A DNA stretch of 41,001 bases, from IMG/VR virus record IMGVR_UViG_3300037318_000083, positions 1 to 41,001 of that record; one strand, written 5' to 3'. The first letter of the stretch is position 1. Each line of letters opens with the position of its first letter. The notes below the pieces were generated by a model. It searched no databases. It was not told the DNA's origin and saw only the letters and a program-made list of their open reading frames with translations. The position numbers were made by a program, and so were the translations under genes. This document shows, in pieces, positions 15,018-21,782 of this stretch. The DNA is from a virus.

Positions 15018-15916
15018 AGCATATCGGCCCCCGCGTCCACGTTCTCGGGGTAGAACAAGCCCGCCTCGGTGAGCGCGTCCGCGTCAAACTCAACGACTCG
15101 GGAGTGGTGGTCCCGGGGGAAGTGTTCGTCCGACCCGCCCGGTTCAAACGCATGGCGCCTCGCCAGCCCACGCCCCACCAATATGGACATGACCGCTTGT
15201 TCGATAGCGTTGTCCACACGCGACGCCGCCGTCGAAATGGTATCGAAATCGAGATACACCACGCCGTCGTCGGGCGCATACAGTCGGTAGCCTTGGTCCC
15301 GATACGTCTCCCACGTCTCGTAATCCGACGTGGCGCCCGAGTTTTTGATCGTATGTTTCACCGACTCGACAACCGAGTGTTCCGGGCGCTCGGGCGCCTC
15401 GGTGACGACCGAAAACGTCCCCTTGTCCCGCGCTTGGTCGATCCAACGATCCGTCATGTCCTTCCACCCACCCGACGAATCGGGCAAGTCCACATCTACG
15501 TTGTGAGCGTCCGCCCACGCCGACACCGCGTCCCGGGCGTCCGTCCGACCGAACCGCAACGACCCGTACTCTTTTCGCCAGCCAAACACCACGTCGCCCA
15601 CCCACCCCGTCACGCGCATTTCCGCCGGTTCCTCGGCGGACTCGGGTTGGATCACCGTCACCGACTCAATGTCGAATTTGTCCGCTTGGGCTTCGTTTTT
15701 GATCGACTCCAACTCGTCACGCAACGCCGTCTTCGTCAACGGCGTGTTATCGGCCACAAGCCCCACCACAGCGTCTTCTTCGATGGGCGTCGGGTCACAC
15801 CGGGCGAGCGCGTCGATAGCGTTCAAGCCCGGTTGAATCGCCGCACGTTTCGATTGTGAGAGAATCGCTTGGACATACGGTTCCACTTCGTCGGGATATG
15901 GCATATCGTCGTTCAT
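15014..15916 (-). CDS. replication-arm protein of unknown function
   Basis: 300 aa. First gene of the helicase-primase operon. The N-terminal third is helical with a possible HTH (PLTKTALRDELESIKNEA). The middle is beta-rich (MRVTGWVGDVVFGWRKEYGS), with a GRTDARDAVSAWADAH helix. There is a second strand-rich part near VVYLDFDTIS. No motif for nuclease or polymerase could be found. Its stop overlaps the helicase start by four bases, so a helicase loader, initiator or single-strand-binding role is plausible but unproven. A long leader of ~100 nt precedes its ATG. Confidence 0.7.
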   Translation of the reverse strand: MNDDMPYPDEVEPYVQAILSQSKRAAIQPGLNAIDALARCDPTPIEEDAVVGLVADNTPLTKTALRDELESIKNEAQADKFDIESVTVIQPESAEEPAEMRVTGWVGDVVFGWRKEYGSLRFGRTDARDAVSAWADAHNVDVDLPDSSGGWKDMTDRWIDQARDKGTFSVVTEAPERPEHSVVESVKHTIKNSGATSDYETWETYRDQGYRLYAPDDGVVYLDFDTISTAASRVDNAIEQAVMSILVGRGLARRHAFEPGGSDEHFPRDHHSRVVEFDADALTEAGLFYPENVDAGADML

Positions 15917-16033
15917 GTGTTTCGTTCCTAACCGAAGCGTTGAAGCCTCTCCGGGTTGTAGAAGGGAACACGTTACCGGACCCTTCTACGGACGGCCGTT
16001 CGCTCGGTAGCTCATAGCTTCGGCGCCCGGGGC

Positions 16034-16061
16034 GATAAAGGTTCGTGTTCGTGCCTACCCA
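16034..16061. promoter_or_regulatory. divergent promoter/operator
   Basis: GATAAAGG is followed by GTGCCTACCCA and an ATG at 16061, the same order and spacing as at the leaderless early promoters. Read on the other strand, CGAACCTTTATCG is a good BRE-TATA for the helicase-primase operon. A repressor bound here could control both directions. Confidence 0.5.
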
Positions 16062-16156
16062 TGTCCGCGACGACGGGAGTGACGACGGTGTTACACCCCG
16101 GGGTGAACGGCCGGTCCCTACTTCTAACGTTACGCGTGAAGGGAGAGCCAGCATGA
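16061..16156 (+). CDS. possible 31-aa leaderless microprotein
   Basis: ATG directly at the end of the operator motif and ~27 bp after GATAAAGG. It encodes a 31-aa peptide (starts MSATTGVTTVLHPGV, ends VKGEPA) whose 3' half runs into the left arm of the hairpin element. Composition is not diagnostic. The transcript may instead be non-coding. Confidence 0.25.
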   Translation: MSATTGVTTVLHPGVNGRSLLLTLRVKGEPA

Positions 16157-16209
16157 ACCAGCAACAATTGCCGATTGATCCTCTCTCTCCCTCGCGCGTG
16201 ACGCGATAT
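16125..16209 (+). repeat. large imperfect inverted repeat, copy A
   Basis: Left arm TTACGCGTGAAGGGAGAG and right arm CTCTCTCCCTCGCGCGTGACG pair into a ~25-bp imperfect stem around a ~25-nt loop containing CAACAATTGCCGA. The element is clearly related to the one at 35015-35103: both have the CAGCAT ... TGATCCTCTCTC junctions and the CGCGATAT end. It could be an origin cruciform, a structured RNA or a small mobile inverted-repeat element. Confidence 0.7.
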
Positions 16210-16264
16210 GTATTGGAGAACGCCCGACGGCGTGGACTTCGGGGGGTCCGCAGAATCGGCAGGC

Positions 16265-16295
16265 TTTTATACAAGTTACCGCCGAGCTTGGTGAA
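16265..16295 (+). promoter_or_regulatory. plus-strand TATA box without an obvious gene
   Basis: GGCTTTTATACAAG is one of the best TATA boxes in the genome. The expected start near 16291-16295 leads into a region without a good ORF, so it may drive a non-coding RNA of up to ~300 nt. Confidence 0.4.
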
Positions 16296-16599
16296 AGTAG
16301 TCCCGTCCGTCGATTAAGCGGGGTGAAAGTGAAAAGGTGTCAACGCCCCGAGTCGTCACGGTACGCACGGCGCCAGCGTCGTCGGTACAAACGTTCAAGT
16401 CAATCCGGCACATTCGTTCACCCGGGCGTCCCGAACCAAAGGCACCAACCCACAACCCACACTCACGTCACCACACGTGACGCCCCGGATCGGTACGCCA
16501 TGTGACGGGTTCGCTTGCGTTGCTACACACCGGGCGGGGACACCGGACCCACGGTTTCCGGCGCAACGGCGCTTCCCATTTCCTCGCCCGATTCCCCCG

Positions 16600-16616
16600 A
16601 ACGGCTAAGGCTTTTC
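16600..16616 (+). promoter_or_regulatory. late-type promoter of the terminase operon
   Basis: CGAACGGCTAAGGCTTTTC: CTAAGG begins 29 bp before the ATG at 16634, with GAAC upstream as at the other late promoters. Confidence 0.6.
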
Positions 16617-16633
16617 AGCACCAACCCGGCGCC

Positions 16634-16897
16634 ATGGACCGCGAGACACTTGTCGAACGACTGTCCGCCGACGTGGACGGCGTGGGCGAAGCGCGAGCGA
16701 ACGAAATCGTAGATGTACTCGCCGAGCTTCAAGACAGCGAAGACACGGCGTCAACCGAAATGATCCGAGGGGCCTTGGACGACATAGAATCGACCGTCGT
16801 CGCCCTCGGCGCCACCGGCAAAAGCGACCGTGCCCGGGCCGACCGGATTCGTGAGACCGTGAAAGACCTTCGCGTCCTACTCAACGTGAGCAAGTAG
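16634..16897 (+). CDS. small helical protein before the terminase
   Basis: 87 aa, all-helical: a segment GVGEARANEIVDVLAEL resembles a helix-hairpin-helix DNA-binding turn, followed by two more amphipathic helices. It starts the late arm, three bases before the small terminase gene and with a good promoter 29 bp upstream. It may help DNA recognition during packaging; this is inferred from position and the HhH-like segment. Confidence 0.65.
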   Translation: MDRETLVERLSADVDGVGEARANEIVDVLAELQDSEDTASTEMIRGALDDIESTVVALGATGKSDRARADRIRETVKDLRVLLNVSK

Positions 16898-16899
16898 CC

Positions 16900-17466
16900 A
16901 TGCCCGACAACGACGACGACGGAGTGTGCGGCGAACCCAACAAGACCGGCGGGGCGTGTAAGAATCCGGTCGTAAACGACGACGGGTCGTGTTGGATTCC
17001 GTCGCACGGCCCCGACGAGGCGGAACGTCCCGATCCGGGGCGTCCGACGAAGCTCAACCCGGAACGGCAAGAGGCGGTCGCTTCGTATCTTGAACAAGGG
17101 TACTCGGCGAAGGTGGCGGCGGTCAAGGGAGGTATCAGCGAGGATTGTTTCTATCGCTGGCGCCGCCGTGGGAAGGCCGCGGCCGACGCTGACGAACAAG
17201 GCCCCTTCCGCGACTTCTACGAGAGAACAGAGCGTGCGAAGGCCGAAGGCGAGAAAAGGTGGACACAACGGGCATTTGAGTCGGCGATAGACAACGAATC
17301 GTTCGGAGCGTGCATGGAAATCCTACGAAAGCGGTATCCCGAGTCGTGGACGAGTGCCGCCCACGAAGACGACGAGGGCACGCGCCTTCGGGTCATGCTA
17401 TCGAACGAAGACGCCCCGGACGGCGCCGGCAAGGAATATACGATGGAACCCGAGACCGATGGTTAG
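16900..17466 (+). CDS. terminase small subunit
   Basis: 188 aa. An N-terminal zinc-binding segment of the type common in haloarchaeal proteins (C10, C20, C30 and H35, in CGEPNKTGGACKNPV) precedes an HTH domain (~47-90: KLNPERQEAVASYLEQGYSA, then AAVKGGISEDCFYRWRRRG). A helical oligomerisation region (FYERTERAKAEGEKRW...AFESAIDN) and acidic tail follow. The HTH recognises viral DNA for packaging; the helical hub makes the ring. The large subunit lies 1.4 kb downstream, separated by five small genes. Confidence 0.85.
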   Translation: MPDNDDDGVCGEPNKTGGACKNPVVNDDGSCWIPSHGPDEAERPDPGRPTKLNPERQEAVASYLEQGYSAKVAAVKGGISEDCFYRWRRRGKAAADADEQGPFRDFYERTERAKAEGEKRWTQRAFESAIDNESFGACMEILRKRYPESWTSAAHEDDEGTRLRVMLSNEDAPDGAGKEYTMEPETDG

Positions 17467-17611
17467 CGACTCGTACCCCGACGATATGCCGGGGTCGGTG
17501 AAGCTCCAACTTCGACAAGATGTGGCGCTGTACGGTGTCTCGTACGTCGAATTAACCGACGAGGGATACCGACGGATCGACCCCACGTCGCTGTTCAAGA
17601 TAGAAAAATAG
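17459..17611 (+). CDS. 50-aa hypothetical protein
   Basis: ATG overlaps the small terminase stop by eight bases. Begins MVSDSYPDDMPGSVKLQLRQ and ends LFKIEK; it looks like a small beta-rich protein. No family recognised. Overlap and codon use support translation. Confidence 0.6.
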   Translation: MVSDSYPDDMPGSVKLQLRQDVALYGVSYVELTDEGYRRIDPTSLFKIEK

Positions 17612-17612
17612 C

Positions 17613-17627
17613 GAGTAAGTACCCATG
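17613..17627 (+). repeat. 15-bp leader repeat GAGTAAGTACCCATG, copy 1
   Basis: Ends with the ATG of the 67-aa gene. The identical 15-mer ends with the ATG of the gene at 23993. Confidence 0.55.
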
Positions 17628-17828
17628 CCAGCGCCACCCGAACACAAGCGGCGGACGGACGTGTTGAGCGAAGAGTATCACGACCGGAAAGTCACCATCG
17701 ACTTCTACACGAATAGCGCAATTCGGATTTACCGGGGCGACGAGGACGACGACGAGCAAAACGTGTGGTTGGACAATCTCGAAAAGCGTGAGCTACTGCG
17801 CGTCCTCAACGACGAGTTGGGCGAGTAA
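17625..17828 (+). CDS. 67-aa hypothetical protein
   Basis: Basic N-terminus (PAPPEHKRRTD), then two strands (KVTIDFYTN, AIRIYRGDEDDDE) and a C-terminal helix (LEKRELLRVLNDELGE). The strand-strand-helix arrangement is compact; no family recognised. It lies between terminase subunits. Confidence 0.6.
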   Translation: MPAPPEHKRRTDVLSEEYHDRKVTIDFYTNSAIRIYRGDEDDDEQNVWLDNLEKRELLRVLNDELGE

Positions 17829-17879
17829 GGCCCCTTACACGACCGAAGGTGTTATGTCCGCGCGGCGCCTATGTTTGGG

Positions 17880-17898
17880 TAGGCACGGGAAGTGCCTA
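17880..17898. promoter_or_regulatory. inverted-repeat operator TAGGCAC-GGGAA-GTGCCTA
   Basis: A perfect 7-bp inverted repeat with a 5-bp spacer, eight bases before the ATG at 17906. Each arm is the core of the GTGCCTACCCA motif seen at the early promoters. It is the clearest evidence that this motif is bound by a dimeric protein. Confidence 0.7.
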
Positions 17899-17905
17899 TC
17901 GAACC

Positions 17906-18058
17906 ATGACCGACTCGCCCACCTGCAAAGGCTGTGGGGCATCGGACGCGTTCGTCACCCGCGAAGACGCGGGCGGCGAATACGAAATGTGCGCCGAGTG
18001 TGGTCGGCGTAACGACGGACTCGGGCGTCTCCAAGACCGGATCGGGCTTCGGTTCTAA
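17906..18058 (+). CDS. zinc-ribbon microprotein
   Basis: 50 aa. Knuckles CKGCGASDAF and CAECGRR are ~20 residues apart, a plain zinc ribbon with an Arg-rich end (RRNDGLGRLQDRIGLRF) suited to nucleic-acid contact. It is the only plus-strand gene with the early-type operator in front, so it may be controlled with the early arm, or may itself be the repressor. Confidence 0.7.
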   Translation: MTDSPTCKGCGASDAFVTREDAGGEYEMCAECGRRNDGLGRLQDRIGLRF

Positions 18059-18082
18059 CGCCCGTCCGCCCACCTGTTTTTT

Positions 18083-18100
18083 CGAGAACGATTAAGACCC
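18083..18100 (+). promoter_or_regulatory. late-type promoter variant
   Basis: GAGAACGATTAAGACC: TTAAG replaces CTAAG, 28 bp before the ATG at 18120. Confidence 0.5.
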
Positions 18101-18119
18101 CGCCAGCCGTAGGCATTTC

Positions 18120-18731
18120 ATGGACCGCGAACCGGGGGTCATGCTGTGGACGGCCGAGGCGTGGACACAAGACGAAGAATCGTACGAGGCGTGGGTGGCC
18201 GAGTACGGCGACCACCACGGCGTCGGGGCGACACGCGCGGAAGCCCTCTTGTCGCTATCCCGCTCACTCGGCGACGACGAAGTGGGCTTGGGCGAAATCC
18301 CGATCCACGGAGGTATCGACACGGACGCCGGGCGTGAGACCGAAGACGCGACGGACGTTATCGACCGGCACCACGACCGACTCGTCAACGACGAGGGCAA
18401 CGACCGACGGACCGAACACCTCGCCGATCAACTGCGCTACAACCCGACCGCTCGCTTGGACATTGACGATGCCGATTCGTTGATGGGCATCAACCGGGCG
18501 TTGATCGACCGCCGCATGGGCGGGTCGTTCGACGTGGACTTGAGCGGCGAAGACGAAGACGCGCAAGACGACTTGCGCGACGCGTTGATCCAAGCGTTCC
18601 TCGCCACGCCGCGACCGGACCACCGCGAGTCCATGTGCCCCGAGTGCGGGGCTATCAACGGCCGCGTGGCGAATTGGGCCGAGGTGACAGACATTTGCGG
18701 GTCGTGTGGCCACGAGTACGTCGTCCGATGA
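18120..18731 (+). CDS. acidic protein with C-terminal zinc ribbon
   Basis: 203 aa. The first ~50 residues (MLWTAEAWTQDEESYEAWVA, then GVGATRAEALLSLSRSL) resemble a HicB-like small alpha/beta domain: a strand pair, then a helix with an EAL-type start. A helical acidic middle follows and a zinc ribbon CPECGAIN ... CGSCGHEY at ~172-200. HicB-like domains are known from antitoxins and small regulators, so a regulatory role is possible; the match is by pattern only. Confidence 0.65.
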   Translation: MDREPGVMLWTAEAWTQDEESYEAWVAEYGDHHGVGATRAEALLSLSRSLGDDEVGLGEIPIHGGIDTDAGRETEDATDVIDRHHDRLVNDEGNDRRTEHLADQLRYNPTARLDIDDADSLMGINRALIDRRMGGSFDVDLSGEDEDAQDDLRDALIQAFLATPRPDHRESMCPECGAINGRVANWAEVTDICGSCGHEYVVR

Positions 18732-18847
18732 AAGAGTACGTGTGCCGGGAGTGTGGGTGCCTCACGGTCGAATCGTTCGTCACGCCGTCGTCCAACCGGA
18801 CCGTGTGTCATAACTGTGGGGCGTCCGTACGGCCGGGCAAGAGCTAA
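18728..18847 (+). CDS. 39-aa zinc-ribbon microprotein
   Basis: Begins MKEYVCRECGCLTVESF; knuckles CRECG and CHNCG, 21 residues apart. This is a minimal zinc ribbon with a basic C-terminus. The ATG overlaps the upstream stop by four bases (ATGA), supporting translation. Located immediately before the large terminase gene. Confidence 0.7.
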   Translation: MKEYVCRECGCLTVESFVTPSSNRTVCHNCGASVRPGKS

Positions 18848-18856
18848 CAAGTCCCC

Positions 18857-20218
18857 ATGTCCACCGCGGCCGAGCTTCAACCGACCGATCCGCGCTTCGA
18901 CGTTGAGCAACGCGAGAAAGAGCTAAAGCCGTGGTACGATCCGGACACGGGCTTTTCCCAAGAACCCTTCTTGGCCGCACCCGAGGGCTTCGACACTCCG
19001 TTCGTGGTGGACGGGACGACGCACTTCCACGGCTTCGTCTCGGGTATCGGCGCAGGCAAGACCACGGCCGGAATCATCCGCGCCGTCGCCAACGCCGAGT
19101 TGTGGAACCCGGGCGAGACGGGCATGATCGTCGCGCCCACGGTCCCCCACCTCAAGAACGTCATACTCCCCGAGATGCGCAAATGGGGACTTCTTGACCA
19201 CGTTCGATACGAGGGCAAGGGGTCGGACGAACCCGGGCTACACTTCCCGTCGGGCGCCCGGGTAATCCTTGAGTCGGCCGACAACGACCGGAAGATTGAG
19301 CGGCTACGCGGCCCGTCGATTTCGTGGTTCTGGATTGACGAGGCGGCGTACCTGCCGTTCAAGGTGTGGAAGATTCTCACCGGTCGGCTTCGGACGGGCG
19401 AGTACCGAAACGGGTTCATCACGACCACGCCGCGGGGCAAGAATTGGGTGTACCGCCGGTTCTACACGCATGAGACGGCCGACGGTATCACGGTCGAAGG
19501 CCCGCCGGGCGACGTGAATCTCGTCTACGGCGTGCCGTCCACGTCGAACCCGCACTTGCCGGACGACTATTCGGACGTGACTTCGGACTTGAAGGGGCAC
19601 GAGCGGAAGCAAGAGGTCTTGGGACTGTTCGTCCAGCCCGAAGGTCTCGTCTATCCGTGGTTCGATCCGAGTGAGGCGGGCGAGTATATTGTGGACAAGG
19701 CCCCTTCCAACCCGGGCCGAATCCTGTACGGTGTGGACTGGGGGGTGCGGAATCCGTCGGCGATTCTCGCTATCGTCGTCTCGCGGACGGGCGAAATCGT
19801 CGTGGCCGAGGAGTTTTACGAATCCCGCTTGACGACGCAAGACTTGATCGGGGTCGCCGATGAAATGGTGGGCCGTTGGGGGCCGGGCACGTTCTATTGT
19901 GACCCGGCGGAACCGGATCGGATTGAGGAGTTTTGCCGAGCGGGGCTTGACGCGGTGAAAGCGGACAACGAAATCCAAGCGGGCGTCTCGACGGTCGCCA
20001 GCCACCAAGACGACTTGTACGTCCGGTCGTCGTGCCAAGCTCTTATCAACGAGTTTTCGTCGTATCGCTACCCGGACGAGAACGAGGATAAGAACGACGA
20101 CGAAGACCCGGTGGACGCGAACAACCACGCTCTTGACGCGCTTCGGTACGCTCTACATACGGGCTTGGACGGGGGTCACAACATCGGCGTTACGTCGGGG
20201 GATATGTTCGATCTATGA
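18857..20218 (+). CDS. terminase large subunit
   Basis: 453 aa. ATPase: Walker A GIGAGKT (63-69), Walker B FWIDEA (158-163), coupling motif TTTPRGKNW (~189-197). Nuclease of RNase H fold: GVDWG with D294, YCDP with D349, and NHALDALRY with D427. It cuts concatemeric DNA and drives it into the prohead through the portal. Length is normal for the family. Glutamine codons here are eight CAA to one CAG, in line with the viral tRNA-Gln(UUG). Confidence 0.95.
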   Translation: MSTAAELQPTDPRFDVEQREKELKPWYDPDTGFSQEPFLAAPEGFDTPFVVDGTTHFHGFVSGIGAGKTTAGIIRAVANAELWNPGETGMIVAPTVPHLKNVILPEMRKWGLLDHVRYEGKGSDEPGLHFPSGARVILESADNDRKIERLRGPSISWFWIDEAAYLPFKVWKILTGRLRTGEYRNGFITTTPRGKNWVYRRFYTHETADGITVEGPPGDVNLVYGVPSTSNPHLPDDYSDVTSDLKGHERKQEVLGLFVQPEGLVYPWFDPSEAGEYIVDKAPSNPGRILYGVDWGVRNPSAILAIVVSRTGEIVVAEEFYESRLTTQDLIGVADEMVGRWGPGTFYCDPAEPDRIEEFCRAGLDAVKADNEIQAGVSTVASHQDDLYVRSSCQALINEFSSYRYPDENEDKNDDEDPVDANNHALDALRYALHTGLDGGHNIGVTSGDMFDL

Positions 20219-20430
20219 GCGACATTTCGATTCTCCCCGACGCGTGGGAGTGCCCGGACTGTGAGCGTGAGTGCTATCCGGTCGTCACGTACGATCCGGA
20301 GATGCGTGAGCGGGTGGACGCGTGGAAGTGCCCTTCTTGCGGTGGGCGGTTTTACCGTGACGACGAGGGGACGGGCGTCTCGCTTCGGGGTGTTGCTCGG
20401 CGCCTCGGCCGGTGGGCGCGTGGACGCTAA
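20215..20430 (+). CDS. zinc-ribbon protein with basic tail
   Basis: 71 aa. Knuckles CPDCERECYP and CPSCGGRFYR ~26 residues apart, then a basic helix (LRGVARRLGRWARGR). ATG overlaps the large terminase stop by four bases, so it is translationally coupled to it. A packaging accessory role is possible. Confidence 0.7.
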   Translation: MSDISILPDAWECPDCERECYPVVTYDPEMRERVDAWKCPSCGGRFYRDDEGTGVSLRGVARRLGRWARGR

Positions 20431-20446
20431 GGACTAAGGCCCCTTG
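20429..20446 (+). promoter_or_regulatory. late-type promoter
   Basis: AAGGACTAAGGCCCCTTGCG; CTAAGG begins 29 bp before the ATG at 20463, with a full AAG-N4-CTTG dyad. Confidence 0.6.
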
Positions 20447-20462
20447 CGTGGAAGGGGATTGT

Positions 20463-21374
20463 ATGACTGTCGATCCGAACGAGGCGGTGGCCGCGCTTGA
20501 GGCGGAGTTGTCGTCCGGTCCCCGGTCGGTCGGGACCGGTCCGGGTGCGTCCGGCGTGACGCGCGACGTGAGCTTTCCGTCCTTTTCGACCCGTGTGGAT
20601 GAACGAGTGGTAGCCAACCTCGGCCCGGTAGTCGTGGTCGAAGTTGAGTTGGACATGGACGTGGCGACGTACCGATTCATGAACGACCCGGACAACCCGG
20701 ATCAGCGTTCACCCGGGGAAGCGGTCTTGGACGCCATGGAATTGGTGGGGATTCGGCGCCCGGACGGGACGCCCGACCTTGGCGTCCAACTCGGCGTCGG
20801 CATGGACCGCGACCGCGTTATCGTCCAAGGGTACATACCGACAGAGGAGACGGTCGCTACCGACGGCGGTCTCGCCATGGTCGGCGCCGAGACGGTGCTT
20901 ATCGCCCTCGGGGCGGTCGGGCCGTTCGTGGGCATGGCCCGCGTTCTCACCGACTTGGGCGAGGAGTATACGATCAAAAACAATCTCGACACGGCGACGT
21001 TCGACGTGGGAATCTACGACGACGCATCGGCGGGCGCGACCGGGGACGCGGTGAGCGACACAAGTGACCTTGCGGCGCTCACTACCGAACCGTCGGACGG
21101 CAACTACGCCCGTCAATCCGAGGCGGTGAGTGCGTCGGACCTTTCGGGGAATTGGGGCGTGGACACGGACACGGACACGGTGTTCGACTTGACGAACACG
21201 ACCGGGGCGGCGGATTCGTGGTTTGTTGAAGTGAATTTCACGGCAGTCGATACGAGCGACGGGGCGGGCACCGACCACCTCCTTTGCACGGGGGCGCTAT
21301 CGCAAGAGTACGACTTGTCGTCGCTCACGCAACTCACTATTTCGAGTGGCGGGGTCGGGTGGACTGTCAACTAA
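20463..21374 (+). CDS. structural protein candidate of the adhesin block
   Basis: 303 aa. Residues ~40-150 are alpha/beta with long strands (GPVVVVEVELDMDVATYRF, DRVIVQGYIP). Residues ~165-303 are Thr/Ser/Asp-rich and beta-rich, similar in style to virion surface proteins (DTATFDVGIYDDAS and the Val/Thr-rich end). It opens a four-gene block ending with the repeat adhesin and BppU-like gene, so it may form the base or shaft of a fibre. Family not recognised. Confidence 0.65.
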   Translation: MTVDPNEAVAALEAELSSGPRSVGTGPGASGVTRDVSFPSFSTRVDERVVANLGPVVVVEVELDMDVATYRFMNDPDNPDQRSPGEAVLDAMELVGIRRPDGTPDLGVQLGVGMDRDRVIVQGYIPTEETVATDGGLAMVGAETVLIALGAVGPFVGMARVLTDLGEEYTIKNNLDTATFDVGIYDDASAGATGDAVSDTSDLAALTTEPSDGNYARQSEAVSASDLSGNWGVDTDTDTVFDLTNTTGAADSWFVEVNFTAVDTSDGAGTDHLLCTGALSQEYDLSSLTQLTISSGGVGWTVN

Positions 21375-21380
21375 GCCGCC

Positions 21381-21782
21381 ATGTCCGCCGGAACCATCTA
21401 CGACCGGTGGTTCATCTCCCCCGTCGCCGAGTACCAAGAGGCGGACGAGTCCGGCGAGACGGTCACGTACAAGGCGCCGAAGTACCACGACACCGAGGGG
21501 ATAATCGGATATTCGGGCGTGACTATTTCGCCCGCCACCGTGTCCGACCACTACCCGACCCTCGTTCAAGTGTACCCGGACGTTTCGGAGTGGTTTATCG
21601 TCCGTATGCACGGCGAAGGAATCAGCGGGTGGGGCGCCATCAACGCCATCCATAACTATCAGGACACACGGACGCTGGCGGACCACGCCGACGATGTGGC
21701 CCCCGTCTTGAACAGCCATTTCCCCCGGCTTGAGTGGAGTGGCGAAAAGTGGGCTGATTCGATTAAATCATGGGTACAATAG
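21381..21782 (+). CDS. hypothetical structural protein upstream of the adhesin
   Basis: 133 aa. Aromatic-rich, beta-rich start (AGTIYDRWFISPVAEYQEA), a VTYKAPKYHDTEGIIGYSG strand pair and a helical end (WADSIKSWVQ). The last 13 bases overlap the start of the 738-aa adhesin, suggesting coupled expression. No family recognised. Confidence 0.6.
   Translation: MSAGTIYDRWFISPVAEYQEADESGETVTYKAPKYHDTEGIIGYSGVTISPATVSDHYPTLVQVYPDVSEWFIVRMHGEGISGWGAINAIHNYQDTRTLADHADDVAPVLNSHFPRLEWSGEKWADSIKSWVQ

Larger units (their letters stand above)
15917..16633. other. 717-bp divergent intergenic region, candidate origin/control region
   Basis: The only long gene-free stretch; it separates the minus-strand replication arm from the plus-strand late arm. 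It contains a TATA-like box usable on either strand (GATAAAGG/CCTTTATC, 16034-16041), a GTGCCTACCCA operator (16051-16061), the large hairpin element (16125-16209), a second strong plus-strand TATA (TTTTATAC, 16265-16272), and a late-type promoter (16605). Between 16290 and 16600 there is no convincing ORF: the only candidate (GTG 16323 to 16505, 60 aa) is basic and His/Thr/Pro-rich, unlike every other protein here. Confidence 0.6.

Noticed and set aside
16323-16505. 60-aa ORF with GTG start
   Set aside because: Composition (basic, Arg/His/Thr/Pro) is unlike the acidic viral proteins and there is no supporting overlap or motif.
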